A stretch of DNA of 64,000 nt from Oncomelania hupensis (taxonomy: Eukaryota > Mollusca > Gastropoda > Littorinimorpha > Pomatiopsidae): positions 38,615,091 to 38,679,090 of the forward strand of contig CM072519.1 in NCBI GenBank assembly GCA_036898135.1, read 5' to 3'. Position 1 is the stretch's first letter; each line of letters opens with the position of its first letter. Position numbers and translations under genes: made by a program. The notes under the pieces are model-generated. The model was not told the DNA's origin, made no database searches, and saw only the letters and a list, made by a program, of their open reading frames with translations. Below are positions 14,501-23,302 of this stretch, piece by piece.

Positions 14501-15420
14501 AGATCGTGTAGAACGAGTTGTGGTTGGTGTTGTAGAAAGTGTTGTAGTTTGTTTTGTAGTTGATGTTGTGCTAAGTGTTGTAGTAAGTGTTGTGGCAGGT
14601 GTTGTGATAGGTATTGTAGTACTTTTGGTAGGTGTAGTGGTATGTGTTGTGGTAGCTGTTGTGGTTGGTGTTGTGGTACCTGTTGAGGATGATGTTGAGG
14701 TACGTGTTGTGCTTGGTGTAGCGGTAGGTGTCGTAGTTCGTGCTGTGGTAGCTTTAGTTGTTGTACGAGTTGTGGATGGTGTTGAGGTTGGTTTTATAGA
14801 CAGTGTTGTGGTTGGTGCTGTTGTAGATCGTGTAGAACGAGTTGTGGTTGGTTTTGTAGTTTGTTTTGTAGTTGATGTTGTGGTAGGTGTTGTAGTAAGT
14901 GTTGTGGCAGGTGTTGTGATAGGTATTGTAGTACTTGTGGTAGGTGTTGTGGTAAGTGTTGTAATACGTGTTGTGATAGGTGTTGTGCTAGCTGTTGTTG
15001 TTACTGTTGTAAAACGTGATGTGTTTGGTGTTGAAGTACTGGTTGTGCTTGGTAATGTGGACTTGGATGTTATTGTTGGTGTTGTGGCAGGTATGGTGGT
15101 GGGTGTTGTAGTTTGTATTGTGGTTTGTGTTATTGTTGGTATTGTGGAGGACTTCGAGGAAGTGGTAGTAAATGTTGTAGTACGTGTTGTTGTAGGTTTT
15201 GTTGTTGTTGTACGAGTTGTTAATGGTGTTGCGGTTGATGTTATAGAAAGTGTTGTGGTAGGTGTTGTACGTGTTGTAGTAACTGTTGTGGTTGGTGTTG
15301 TGGTACCTGTTGTGGATGATGTTGGGGTAAGTGTTGGGGTTGGTGTTGCGGTAGGTGTTGTGATACGTGTTGTGGTAGATGTTGTGGTTGGTGTTGTAGT
15401 ACTTGCTGTGGTAGCTGTTG
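1..15420 (-). repeat. Type A Thr/Pro higher-order tandem repeat array
   Basis: On the + strand this is a G/T-only-looking array of nested repeats such as gttgtggttggtgttgtgg. A landmark block beginning gtaaaacgtgatg recurs near 197, 2348, 3767, 5519, 6950, 8634, 10068, 12585 and 15009, so the higher-order unit is 1.4 to 2.5 kb, built from shuffled sub-blocks of about 150-250 bp. Read on the minus strand, sub-blocks encode phrases such as STTKQTTKPTTTRSTRSTT and TSTSSSTGTTTPTTT. Copies are highly similar and differ by in-frame block gains and losses, typical of unequal crossing-over. Confidence 0.9.
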
Positions 15421-17221
15421 TTGTTGTAAGAGTTGTGGTTGTCATTATAGAAGGAGTTATTTTTGGTATTAGTGTTGCAGTCGGTGTTGTTTTTGATGTC
15501 ATTTTTGTAGGTTCTTTTAACGTTGAAGTTTTCCAAATAGATGTGTTTCCTATATGGTTTGTTTTTACATTATGGGTTATTATCGATGTTTTTTTAGTCG
15601 TTGTTGTTTTCGGAGTTGCTGCTGTTATTTTTGTTGTTAAGGGAGTAGTTGCTGTCATTCTTGAGGTTATTGTCATGATTGTAGCTTTGTTATCAGTATT
15701 GTTTCTTGCCAACTTTTCTGTGCTTACCGCTGATGAAGTATTCGGTACTGTTATATTCAACGATGTGGCAGTAGTTTTTGGTCTCATGGTTATAGCTGCT
15801 GTCCTAGTTGAGGCTGTTGTCATAATAGTAGATGTGGTTCCACTATCGTTTCTAGTTATATTGTCGGCTCTTTTCGCTGCTGTTGTATTCGGCGTTGGTA
15901 TTGTATTCAGCGTTGTTGATGTTCCTGTTGTCATAGTTGTACTTTGTTTCATAATTAATACTGTTGTCATGATTGTCATGATTGTTGCTGTGTTTTCACT
16001 AGTATTTTTTTCCCTATTGTCTGCGCTTATCGGTGTTGTAGTATTCGGCGTTGTTCTTGATGTATTGGACGCTGTTGGTGTTTTTGTTGTCGTAGTTGAA
16101 GCTGCTGTCACGTTTGAGGTTGTTGCCAATACTGTAGCCATGTTTCCACTATTATTTGAAGTTATGTTGTCTGTACTTAATGCTGTTGTATTCGGCGTTG
16201 CTGCTGTTGAATTCGCCGTTGCTGCTGTTGTTTTTGCTGTCAAGGTTTCTTCTTCTATCAAGGATGAGACTGTTGTCAGGATTTTAGCTGTGTTCCCACT
16301 ATTATTTCTAATCATATTGTCTGTTTTTATCGCAGTTCTTGTATTTGGTGTTGTTGCAGTTGGTTTTGTTGTCATTGTTGTAGGTGCTGTTGTCAAGATT
16401 GCAGCTGGTTTTCCACTATTAGTTCTAGTCATATTGACTGTTCTTATCTCTGTTAATGTAACCGGCATTGTTAGATTTGTTTTCGTTGTCGAGTTCGTAG
16501 CTACGTTCATGGTTGAAATTGTTATCATTGTAGCTATGTTTTCTCCATTGTTTCTAGTCATATTGACTTTGCTTATTGCTGTCGTACTTGCAGTTGTTGT
16601 TGGTATATCCTTGGTTATTTCCGTGTAAAGTGATTCTGGTAAAGTTGGTTGTACTGCTGCCCAAAATGGTGACGATGTACATGAATAGTTCAAATACTCA
16701 ATATTATATAGGTACACAGTTCCTTGTAAGCTTCCTGTAATTCTTAGAGTTTCAATCTCAACAGTGAATTCAAAATCCACTGATATGGGAACATACGCGC
16801 GTGCCCAATTAGCAGAAGATCCATTCAATACAGACCATATTTCCTGTCGTGATCCGGTGGCGAAGTTTGTAATATAAACACGTAGGTTGATTGTGTCGTT
16901 GACAGTAAAAAGATAGAGAAAGGTCAGACAAAGTGTCTGTCCTTTAAATGAACATGAACGTCTGCTAATCAGAAGAGCAATATTACTGTTGTCTGTAAGT
17001 CCTGAATACCCGCTGGGAGCTCCCGATGAAATGGTGCGATCATGACCCCACACCCAACCGTCGTCGTGGGTCCAGCTGTACCATGTTCGGGAATAATTGT
17101 GTAAATCTCCGACACTGCGGTATTGGAACGTGCAGTTTTCAGGTCCATCTTTACTGCATGCCACAACATAGACAGGGCAATACAGCAGGCAGAGGCACGG
17201 GAAAATTAAAATTCGGGCCAT
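8414..17221 (-). CDS. MAM-like domain mucin, gene L (N-terminal 2935 residues)
   Basis: The product is a secreted or surface mucin precursor; its role is inferred as mucosal or extracellular coat. The start is the ATG at 17221, in good context (A at -3, G at +4); the reading frame is open further up to a GTG that sits directly at a splice acceptor. Residues 1-21 are a hydrophobic signal peptide. Residues about 30-181 resemble a MAM domain: Cys30 in NCTFQ, W50 to W56 in SWTHDDGW, the strand after Cys98 (LTFLYLF), W139 in NWARAY, and closing Cys181 in LNYSC. The canonical second MAM cysteine is Tyr48 here. Residues 185-600 are irregular Thr-rich repeats with motifs such as DNMTRNNSGN, rich in N-glycosylation sequons. 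The rest is Thr/Pro type A repeats expected to be densely O-glycosylated. The frame ends at 8414 only after a net 7-nt deletion near 8500, so the gene really continues leftward. Confidence 0.8.
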   Translation of the reverse strand: MARILIFPCLCLLYCPVYVVACSKDGPENCTFQYRSVGDLHNYSRTWYSWTHDDGWVWGHDRTISSGAPSGYSGLTDNSNIALLISRRSCSFKGQTLCLTFLYLFTVNDTINLRVYITNFATGSRQEIWSVLNGSSANWARAYVPISVDFEFTVEIETLRITGSLQGTVYLYNIEYLNYSCTSSPFWAAVQPTLPESLYTEITKDIPTTTASTTAISKVNMTRNNGENIATMITISTMNVATNSTTKTNLTMPVTLTEIRTVNMTRTNSGKPAAILTTAPTTMTTKPTATTPNTRTAIKTDNMIRNNSGNTAKILTTVSSLIEEETLTAKTTAATANSTAATPNTTALSTDNITSNNSGNMATVLATTSNVTAASTTTTKTPTASNTSRTTPNTTTPISADNREKNTSENTATIMTIMTTVLIMKQSTTMTTGTSTTLNTIPTPNTTAAKRADNITRNDSGTTSTIMTTASTRTAAITMRPKTTATSLNITVPNTSSAVSTEKLARNNTDNKATIMTITSRMTATTPLTTKITAATPKTTTTKKTSIITHNVKTNHIGNTSIWKTSTLKEPTKMTSKTTPTATLIPKITPSIMTTTTLTTTTATTASTTTPTTTSTTTRITTPTATPTPTLTPTSSTTGTTTPTTTVTTTRTTPTTTLSITSTATPLTTRTTTTKPTTTRTTTFTTTSSKSSTIPTITQTTIQTTTPTTIPATTPTITSKSTLPSTTSTSTPNTSRFTTVTTTASTTPITTRITTLTTTPTTSTTIPITTPATTLTTTPTTTSTTKQTTKPTTTRSTRSTTAPTTTLSIKPTSTPSTTRTTTKATTARTTTPTATPSTTRTSTSSSTGTTTPTTTATTTHTTTPTKSTTIPITTPATTLTTTLSTTSTTKQTTTLSTTPTTTRSTRSTTAATTTLSIKPTSTPSTTHTTTIKATSTGTTTPTTTTSTTTTTSTTKQTTTPTTTRSTRSTTEPTTTLSIKSTSTPSTTRTTTKVTTARTTTPTATPSTTRSSTSSSTGTTTPTTTATTTLTTTPTTTSTTKPTSTPSTTRTTTKATTARTTTPTATQSTTRTSTSSSTGTTTPTTTATTTRTTTPTRSTTIPITSPATTLTTTPTTTSTTKQTTKPTTTRSTRYTTAPTTTLSIKPTSTPSTTRTTTKATTARTTTPTATPSTTRTSTSSLTGGTTTQTTTATTTRTTTPTRSTTIPITTPATTLTTTPTTTSTTKQTTKPTTTRSTRYTTAPTTTLSIKPTSTPSTTRTTKATTARTTTPTATPSTTRTSSSSSTGTTTPTTTATITLTTTPTTTSTTKQTTKPTTTRSTRSTTAPTTTLSIKPTSTPSTTRTTTKATTARTTTTTATPSTTHTSTSSSTHTTTPTTTATTTRITTANTTTTTTLSITPLSTPSTTRTTATATTASTTTPTTTSTTTRITTPTATQPNTYPTSSTTGTTTPTTTVTTTRTTPTTTLSITSTATPSTTRTTTTKPTTTRTTTFTTTSTKSSTIPTITQTTIQTTTPTTIPATTPTITSKSTLPSTTSTSTPTTSRFTTVTTTATTTPITTRITTLTTTPTTSTTIPITTPATTLTTTPTTTSTTKQTTKPTSTRSTRSTTAPTTTLSIKPTSTPSTTRTTTKATTARTTTPTATPSTTRTSTSSSTGTTTPTTTATTTHTTTPTKSTTIPITTPATTLTTTPSTTSTTKQTTTLSTTPTTTRSTRSTTAATTTLSIKPTSTPSTTHTTTTKATSTGTTTPTTTPSTTTTTSTTKQTTTPTTTRSTRSTTEPTTTLSIKSTSTPSTTRTTTKATTARTTTPTATPSTTRSSTSSSTGTTTPTTTATTTLTTTPTTTPTTTATTTPTTTSTTKQTTKPTTTRSTRSTTAPNTTFSIKPTSTPSTTRTTKATTARTTTPTATQSTTRTSTSSLTGTTTPTTTATTTRTTTPTRSTTIPIRSPATTLTTTPTTTSTTKQTTKQTTTRSTRYTTAPTTTLSIKPTSTPSTTRTTKATTPTATPSTTRTSTSSLTGGTKTPTTTATTTRTTTPTRSTTIPITTPATALTTTPTTTSTTKQTTKPTTTRSTRYTTAPTTILSIKPTSAPSTTRTTTKATTARTTTPTATPSTTRTSSSSSTGTTTPTTTATITLTTTPTTTSTTKQTTKPTTTRSTRSTTAPTTTLSIKPTSTPSTTRTTTKATTARTTTTTATPSTTRTSTSSSTHTTTPTTTATTTRITTANTTTTTTLSITPLSTPSTTRTTATATTASTTTPTSTSTTTRITTPTETPTPTLTPTSSTTGTTTPTTTVTTTRTTPTTTLSITSTATPSTTRTTTTKPTTTRTTTFTTTSTKSSTIPTITQTTIQTTTPTTIPATTPTITSKSTLPSTTSTSTPTTSRFTTVTTTATTTPTTTRITTLTTTPTTSTTIPITTPATTLTTTLTTTPTTTSTTKQTTKPTTTRSTRSTTAPTTTLSIKPTSTPSTTRTTTKATTARTTTPTATPSTTRSSTSSSTGGTTTPTTTATTTRTTTPTRSTTIPITTPATTLTTTPTTTTTKQTTTPTTTRSTRYTTAPTTTLSIKPTSTPSTTRTTKATTARTTTPTATPSTTRTSTSSSTGTTTPTTTATTTLTTTPTTTSTTKQTTKPTTTRSTRSTTAPTTTLSIKPTSTPSTTRTTTKATTARTTTPTATPSTTLTPTSSSTGTTTPTTTATTTRITTANTTTTTTLSITPLSTPSTTRTTATATTASTTTPTSTPTTTRITTPTDTPTPTLTPTSSTTGTTTPTTTVTTTRTTPTTTLSITSTATPSTTRTTTTKPTTTRTTTFTTTSTKSSTIPTITQTTIQTTTPTTIPATTPTITSKSTLPSTTSTSTPTTSRFTTVTTTATTTPITTRITTLTTTPTTSTTIPITTPATTLTTTLLHLQHQLQNKLQNQPQLVLHDLQQHQPQHFL

Positions 17222-17236
17222 CTTGACCGCTTTCAC

Positions 17237-17266
17237 CTGAGAGAAAGAAAAAAAAAAACAATGAGA
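17237..17266 (-). promoter_or_regulatory. 3' splice acceptor before gene L start
   Basis: On the minus strand a run of T and C (T11, then CTTTCTCTCAG) ends exactly before the GTG at 17236. This is a strong polypyrimidine tract plus CAG acceptor. It implies that the coding exon begins at 17236, 15 nt before the ATG, and that a non-coding 5' exon and the promoter lie further right. The paralogous position upstream of gene R has the same site. Confidence 0.65.
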
Positions 17267-17437
17267 AAAAATAACAACAGTAATTACAGTATACCTATAA
17301 TTTAAATAAGTATTGTTTACTCAACATGTATCTAAACCCAAGAAACAGTTACAGCAAAGATGCATATCTAATGGCTAAATGGTACTTTTTGAAATAAATC
17401 TGAAGGCATGTTATTGTTGTTGTTCTTGTTGTTACGA

Positions 17438-17600
17438 ATGGGCTACTGCAACTCACTTCTTTCTGGTTTGCCTAAATCATTTATCTACCTCCTTCAGCGC
17501 GTTAAAAATTCGTCAGCTTTCATGATTTTTAAAAAAAAAACTAGATGGCAAAGACCATATGACTCGCATGCTCCTTATAAAACTTGCAATATTTAAAATA
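17438..17600 (+). pseudogene. Non-LTR reverse transcriptase C-terminal fragment
   Basis: On the + strand about 30 codons read MGYCNSLLSGLPKSFIYLLQ and onward to RVKNSSA. This matches the well-known end of the reverse transcriptase domain in Jockey/CR1/RTE-like retrotransposons (pattern LDYCNSLL-GLP-----LQRVQN-AARL). Nothing else of the element is recognisable. The fragment lies about 200 bp upstream of gene L, in the region duplicated upstream of gene R, so it predates the gene duplication. Confidence 0.6.
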
Positions 17601-17970
17601 AAAATGAGTGCCCAGAAAAAACAAAATGAAACAGTGGGATTTAGTAATACTGACTTTGATCTTTCTGTGCTCTTGGCCTTGAGATGACTTTGATCTCCGG
17701 CTCCAAATACACTCATGTACTGTTAAATAATATACAGCAAAAGTTGTATTATGCCCAAATAATGGTGACCCTGGGATGAGATGATCTTGACTATCACGTG
17801 ACCTCTCATGCATGTCTGATCAAATAACCCAATGTTGTTGCATACTATGGGTTAAATAAGACATTAAGACATTTTATTTCGCTTCAACTTTTACATAGAA
17901 GAAATCTTGGTGCGCATGGGGTATTCAGTTGTGAAGGCCTATATATGTAATTCGCTTATATTTATACAGA
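17600..17970. other. Intergenic, nothing recognised
   Basis: AT-rich sequence between the duplicated gene L upstream segment and the foldback repeat. Short open frames here have no recognisable features. A promoter for the inferred upstream exon of gene L could lie here but I see no clear core element. Confidence 0.4.
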
Positions 17971-18490
17971 CTAGCAGTTATTACCCGTGCAAATAAATTG
18001 TTGATGACCCAATTGCTGGGCCTAATGTTGTATGCCCGTTTCAAACATTTTCCTGGAAGTGACTTTTTTTGTGCATTCTGCAGCATTTAGTCATTTTATG
18101 TTTGTTTTTAATCTGAAGAAGAGCAAAGCACGAAAATTCATTTGTCTTAAATTGTTGTATAATTAAAAGTATCTAATATATTTCTTTGTTGTGTTTCTGA
18201 TTTTATGCCCGTTATAGGTTATCTTTGGGTGTCCAAGCTGTCAGCCACTGAGTGAAGTCAAATTTATTGAGACTATAATGTTATAGTGTAGGCTACATAG
18301 TGTATAGTTTATGTTGTGGTGTTGGTACAATAACTACCTTTAGGAAATATATCAATTGCCTGAAAGTGGAAGAAATTGTAAACACAACAGGAAGTGCTAA
18401 GTATTTTGAAAGTAAAATCAGGAACACAACTAAGATATATATCAAAGATACTTTTAATTAACATTAGCTCGAAAATTAATTCACATTGTA
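17971..18490 (+). repeat. Foldback repeat, arm A
   Basis: Begins ctagcagttattacccgtgc and is the reverse complement, with scattered mismatches, of 19170-19791. It contains matching landmarks such as ggttatctttgggtgtccaa and ctttgttgtgttt. The right arm carries an extra block of about 90 bp that is also present, in direct orientation, at 18515-18610. No transposase is encoded, so it is a non-autonomous foldback or nested inverted repeat. Confidence 0.8.
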
Positions 18491-18724
18491 TAAAAGTATC
18501 TTTGATATAATAATCTTTGTTGTGTTTATGATTTTGGAAGTGGAAGGCTGAAGTGCACTGTCTGTGGTGAATCACTAAAAAGAGACATAGATTAAAGATA
18601 AACTTATAATTGTAATAAAACACAATAACCATTTATTTGAGGAGAACAGCATTACTGATTTATTGCACATGCATGTAAAAAATAAAAATAAAAAATAAAT
18701 ATATAAATAAAAAATATATAAATA

Positions 18725-19115
18725 AAAATAAAATCATAGCACAGGTATTAATAACTGCTTCATATTAAATTTTTTTTCATTTATCCATGATGCATGTACT
18801 TCTTAGAACACTTAACATCGTATGCTTTTTAAAAAAAATTAGGTATAGGTAGGTCTGTTAAACGAAAAAAAAGCATTTAGAAAATAACATTATAGTTTTA
18901 TTGTAATTTGTTATTTCATAGCATAATTATTTGTCATTCGATTCATCAAAAAAAAAATTAAATTAACGGCAAACTTTACATTAAAAATAAATATTTAGAA
19001 TATAAATTAAAACTGAATAGTTCCAAAATAAATATCTGTAGGGACTAAAGGTCCATATTTACATGGCTTGGTGCTTTTTTTTATGATTGCCTCAATTTGG
19101 TATTTCATTGGTATG
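18725..19115 (+). repeat. Foldback repeat, segment X
   Basis: This segment pairs with an inverted copy that is now in two pieces: 19792-19960 and 27732 to about 27955. The split is caused by the LINE. Examples are tcattggtat at 19105 against gtaccaatga at 19791, and the block around 18735-18850 (cacaggtattaataactgct) against 27870-27910 (gcagttattaatacccgtgc). Confidence 0.75.
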
Positions 19116-19169
19116 AATTATAATGAAAAAAATTCTGTGCGTGCATTGCCTTATTGTTTTAATCACATG

Positions 19170-19791
19170 CAAAGATACTTTTATACAATGTGAATTAATT
19201 TTCGAGCTAATGTTAATTAAAAGTAGCTTTGATATACTGTATATCTTAGTTGTGTTTATGATTCTGGAAGTGGAAGGCTGAAGTGCACTGTCAGTGGTGA
19301 ATCACTTAAAAGAGACAAAGATTAAAGATAAACTTATAATTGTAGTTTACTTTCAAAATACTTAGCAGTTCCTGTTGTGTTTGCAATTTCTTCCACTTTT
19401 AGGCAATTGATATATTTCCTACATGTAGTTATTGTACCAACACCACAACATAAACTATACACTATGTAGGCTACAATGGAACATTATAGTCTCAAATAAA
19501 TTTGACTTCACTCAGTGGCTGACAGCTTGGACACCCAAAGATAACCTATAACGGGCATAAAATCAGCAACACAACAAAGAAATATAATGGATACTTTTAA
19601 TTATACAACAATACAAGACAAATGAATTTTTTTGCTTTCCTCTTCTTCAGATTAAAAACAAACATAAAATGACAAAATGCTGCAGAATGCACAAAAAAGT
19701 CACTTCCAGGAAAATTTTTGAAACGGGCATATAACATCAGGCCCAGCAATAGGGTCATCAAAAATTTATTTGCACGGGTAATAACTACTAG
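19170..19791 (-). repeat. Foldback repeat, arm A' (inverted)
   Basis: Reverse complement of 17971-18490, ending gcacgggtaataactactag. The arms are separated by about 680 bp containing segment X, so a large hairpin is possible. The interior block at 19255-19345 (tggaagtggaaggctgaagt) duplicates 18530-18610 directly. Confidence 0.8.
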
Positions 19792-19949
19792 TACCAATGA
19801 AATACCAACTTGAGGCAATCATTAAAAAAAAGCACCAGACATTTATTTTTGGAACAATTCAGTTTTAATTTATATTCTAAATATTTATTTTTAATGTAAA
19901 GTTTGCTTTTATTTTTATTTTTTTTCTGTTGAATCGAATGACAATTAAT

Positions 19950-19960
19950 TATGCTATGAA
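19950..19960. repeat. LINE target site duplication, left copy
   Basis: TATGCTATGAA, immediately before the first base of the LINE. An identical 11-mer is at 27721-27731. Joining the two flanks restores the foldback sequence continuously, as judged against its inverted copy at 18905-18930. Confidence 0.85.
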
Positions 19961-20234
19961 GACCGTTCGATGTTGGTTGCAAGCAGAATATATCCTCCGG
20001 GATTCACAGAGCGACCGTCGAACTAGCAAGACGTGTTTTCATCGCTCTCCCGTTTAAGAATTAGGGTGAGCGACTTTGCTACATGTAGTAGTTACTATGT
20101 AATTGACTGAGTGTTCACTGGCTGAGAGAGGCGATGTTTCTATTGTAGAGTAGAGAGGAAAATGAAGTTGTACTCTTAGTAATTGATGTTTGAATTACGA
20201 AGAAGATTGTACGCAAGAGGATTGTTTTACACAG

Positions 20235-21182
20235 ATGTCTAGAAAAATAACAAACTTCTTCAACAGTACCCCTACAAGTAAAAAAGAAGGACAGGAGGAG
20301 AAGATAGATAGAGGAGAGAAGAGAAAGATTCTGTTATCATCGTCAGGTAGTAGTGAGAACGAAGTTAGTCCAGTAGTCCGTCAGGAGAGGAAGAAAAAAA
20401 ACGTAACCTTGGACATGTCTGATTCAGTGGATTCTACCATCAGTGACGCATGCAACATGGACGCACAGGAATTTATGGCACTCTTGGATAAAAAACTAAG
20501 TGTGGTGGCTACAGCAGAAGACATACAAAATCTTGGCAAGAGGTTTGAAGAAAAACTAGATAAACTAGAAAGCCAGCTGTTCGACATGGCGAAAGTGACG
20601 GACAGTATGAAGACAGAAATGAAGCGGCTGAAGGCGGAGAACCAGAGTCTGAGGGAGAAGCTGACGGCGGTGGAAAGCAGCCAGAACGACCTGGAACAAT
20701 ACGATAGGCGCTGGAATGTCAGGGTCTTCAACGTCTCCGAGATGAAGAACGAAACGAGCGACGACTGCGCCAAGCAATGCTGCCAAATCTTCACAGAGCT
20801 GCTGGGCGTGAAGACGGATGAGCGAGACCTGGAGGCGGCGCACCGTGTGGGAAGGCCAGCAGCAGTAGCGGGCAGTCAGAAGCGTGCCAAACCCATCATT
20901 GTACGCTTTAACAACCGCAAACTGAGGGACCAAGTACTGGCGAGCAGGAAGAAGCTGAAGGGGAAGGGCATCTCTGTGGGCGAGGACCTAACGGCGGCGA
21001 ACTACAGGTTGGAGCGACAGGTCTACAAACACTCCGCTACCTTGGCTACATGGTCTGCCAATGGTAAAATCTTTGCAAAACTCAAAAACAACGTAAAAGT
21101 CAGAGTTAACTTCGGTGATGATGTTGACGCTGTTTTGTCTAGAGCGATGAAATCAGGTGACAGAAACGAAGAGAACAAGTAA
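20235..21182 (+). CDS. LINE ORF1 protein (coiled coil plus RRM-like)
   Basis: A 315-residue ORF1 nucleic-acid-binding chaperone; in L1-type elements this protein trimerises and coats the element RNA. The frame is open from 20187, but the first ATG in frame is at 20235 (MSRKITNFF); an earlier start may have been lost. Residues 1-65 are charged and Ser-rich, residues about 85-155 form heptad-rich coiled coil (KRFEEKLDKLESQLFDMAK, KAENQSLREKLTAVESSQND), then RRWNVRVFNVSE starts the RRM-like domain, and residues 215-300 (PIIVRFNNRKLRDQVL, KGISVGEDL) form the C-terminal domain seen in the L1 ORF1/Transposase_22 family. The frame is intact, in contrast to ORF2. GC content is clearly higher than in the surrounding sequence. 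Confidence 0.85.
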   Translation: MSRKITNFFNSTPTSKKEGQEEKIDRGEKRKILLSSSGSSENEVSPVVRQERKKKNVTLDMSDSVDSTISDACNMDAQEFMALLDKKLSVVATAEDIQNLGKRFEEKLDKLESQLFDMAKVTDSMKTEMKRLKAENQSLREKLTAVESSQNDLEQYDRRWNVRVFNVSEMKNETSDDCAKQCCQIFTELLGVKTDERDLEAAHRVGRPAAVAGSQKRAKPIIVRFNNRKLRDQVLASRKKLKGKGISVGEDLTAANYRLERQVYKHSATLATWSANGKIFAKLKNNVKVRVNFGDDVDAVLSRAMKSGDRNEENK

Positions 21183-23302
21183 CTTTCTGTGGTGGTGGTC
21201 TGTTTTTTATGTGTGGTTACTTTAATCCATATTTCTGTAAACTACAGTCTGTAAGTAAAATTTACATTTTTTCTAAGTTAATCTCCTCTTTTTATGTTTG
21301 TGCGATCGAGCGGCTCCTGACATGATAATTGTCTGCATACTTACTTAATAGTGGAATAACGGAATTATTTTTATTTTAAGTTTATTCTATCCATATATTT
21401 ATGTATTTATTTATTTATTCACTAATAATACTTATTTTTTTTAATTCCTTTTTTTCTTCTTATTTTTTTGTTTTCTTATTCTTTTTGGGGGTCATTCCTC
21501 ATTGAAGCGTTACCAGAAATTAAAACTCCTATTTTAAGTTTATATAAGCTGCTATGGTTTTCAAATAGAGCTATACTATTTTTATTCACTAAAAAGCAAA
21601 CGTATTGAAGTGCATGGTTGCTTGAATGTATGCAGTTGATGAGGCGGCGAACCCAGCCCATCTTGATGTCATAGAAAGGTAATCGTTATCAAATCAATTT
21701 TTGGAATACAACGTGTTTGGTTTATTGCTTGTTGGTTGTTTTTTGTTCTTTCTTTCTTTTTTTAAAATTTTATTTGCTGAGTTCGTGTTTGTGGCAAGAA
21801 CTAGCCACTCAATGGTACAATTATTTTTATTTCAATATGATTTGTTAATACATACATATGTTTTAATGAAGATTGACAATGCTGGTGGTTTGTTGTTGGT
21901 GTGGTTGTTTCTTCCTTATTTTTTAAGATGCATTATTAGGACCTGCTTCCTTTTGCTTTGAGGTCTGGAGCAGGGGTGGATCTCATTCTTTCATGTTTTC
22001 TCTTGTCATAAGGGCACTTATTGCAATACGTTGGTACATTTTTGCCACCATATTACTACAGACAGCAGCAGTAGGTGAAATATGTCGCGTTTACTATGAC
22101 TATGATTACTATGTGGCACCAGGAACAAAATCTCTCAATGTGGTGGTATTTATTTGTAATTTAAAATATGCTAATTTGTTCACTTAATAATCGTATTTTA
22201 TATCTGATAGAGTTGAGACTGATAAACATTAGCTCCTAAGTACTGATGACGTTGATGGAGGATGTTAGGATGATGATGAAGGGAGCGGTGGCGATGAAGG
22301 GTGATGGATGGTGATGATGTCGATGATGATGGTGATGACAATGATAAAGATGGCACAGGTATTGTCAAGGCAGGTTCATAGAGCTCAAAAGAGGAAGAAA
22401 ACAATTATGACAGGGAGAAGTGTGGGAGAGACAAGACGTGTGTACAATTGTGCATTTATATATAAACATTTTTTCTTTGTAAAGAACTGGAAAGTTTGCT
22501 GGTTTGGATTTTAGTGGCGGTCTGTTTTTTCTTATGTAACAAAAGAAATGTTTGTTTGTTTGTTTGTTTTTTAAATCTAGCTTTTGTCTGGAATGATTTT
22601 GTTCACGTGCCTGTGTTCATGATAATGACTTCTAAATAAGCTCTTCTTTATGTTTGCTGGTGTTGCCTTTAACCTTTAAGTCACCGTGTTTGTAATCGTG
22701 ACAAAAAGAAGCCATTCAGCTTTTTTTTCCCCTCTTCTTATTTATTTATTTATTTATTTATTTATTTTGTTAATTTATTTATTTATTTAATTACTTTAAA
22801 ATGATTCTCTTTAACAGCAGGTTGTTTGTTCGTTGTTCTCCCAGCTGTTTTTAGTTACACTTTTTCAGATATTTCAAAAGCATAATTTTTTTTCCCCGGT
22901 AAATTTGTTTTGTCAGAATCTGCAGAAATCACTACAAGTAATAGTAGTCATGCAGAGGTTGCCTGTTTGTTGATTTTATGATTGTAAACTACGTTGTTTA
23001 TGTTAATGAATGTATTGGAAAACTTTATCCTTCCCTCCTCCTCCTATCCCCCATTCTCCCTTCCCTTTCCTTTCCCTCTGTCCTCTATGTAGATGTATTC
23101 ATTTTTACCATCGCTTTTTTCTCATCTTGTGAGCTCAGTTCAGCTCGGTTTATTTATATTTTGTTGCTGATGAATCTCTCCCTGCTCGTCGGATATTACT
23201 GGCTGATAAAAATAACCATGACATGTTTTGTTTTGATTGCGGTCTGTGACCTCTATGCAACTGCAGCGTCAATAAGTTCACTAGTACTCACCTGTTTGAT
23301 TT
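21183..23302 (+). other. LINE ORF1-ORF2 spacer, unusually long
   Basis: A 2.1 kb AT- and T-rich stretch inside the LINE boundaries, with (TTTA)n at 22738-22790, a GATG-rich patch at 22250-22330 and a C/T-rich patch at 23030-23090. It encodes nothing I recognise. L1/Tx1 spacers are normally short, so this may be a nested insertion, a duplicated UTR, or a lineage trait. No second target duplication was seen. Confidence 0.5.

Noticed and set aside
1..15420. Array considered as a CRISPR or centromeric satellite
   Set aside because: No constant repeat with unique spacers, and the units stay open in one frame attached to a signal peptide and MAM-like domain; this is a eukaryotic coding array.
14988..15536. 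Asn/Tyr/His-rich minus-strand open frame (also at 61236-61964)
   Set aside because: Alternative frame of the same mucin repeats (ACA CCT read as YHNT), overlapping the real frame completely.
17026..17226. 66-codon + strand frame with several cysteines (also 63453-63653)
   Set aside because: Antisense of the MAM-like domain; its conservation between copies only reflects the duplication of the real exon.
20381..20933. Minus-strand open frames in LINE ORF1
   Set aside because: Shadows of ORF1, whose coiled-coil and RRM-like features are on the + strand.
21701..22187. Hydrophobic open frames in the LINE spacer
   Set aside because: T-rich DNA gives Phe/Leu-rich frames; no motif or start context, and not known from this LINE group.
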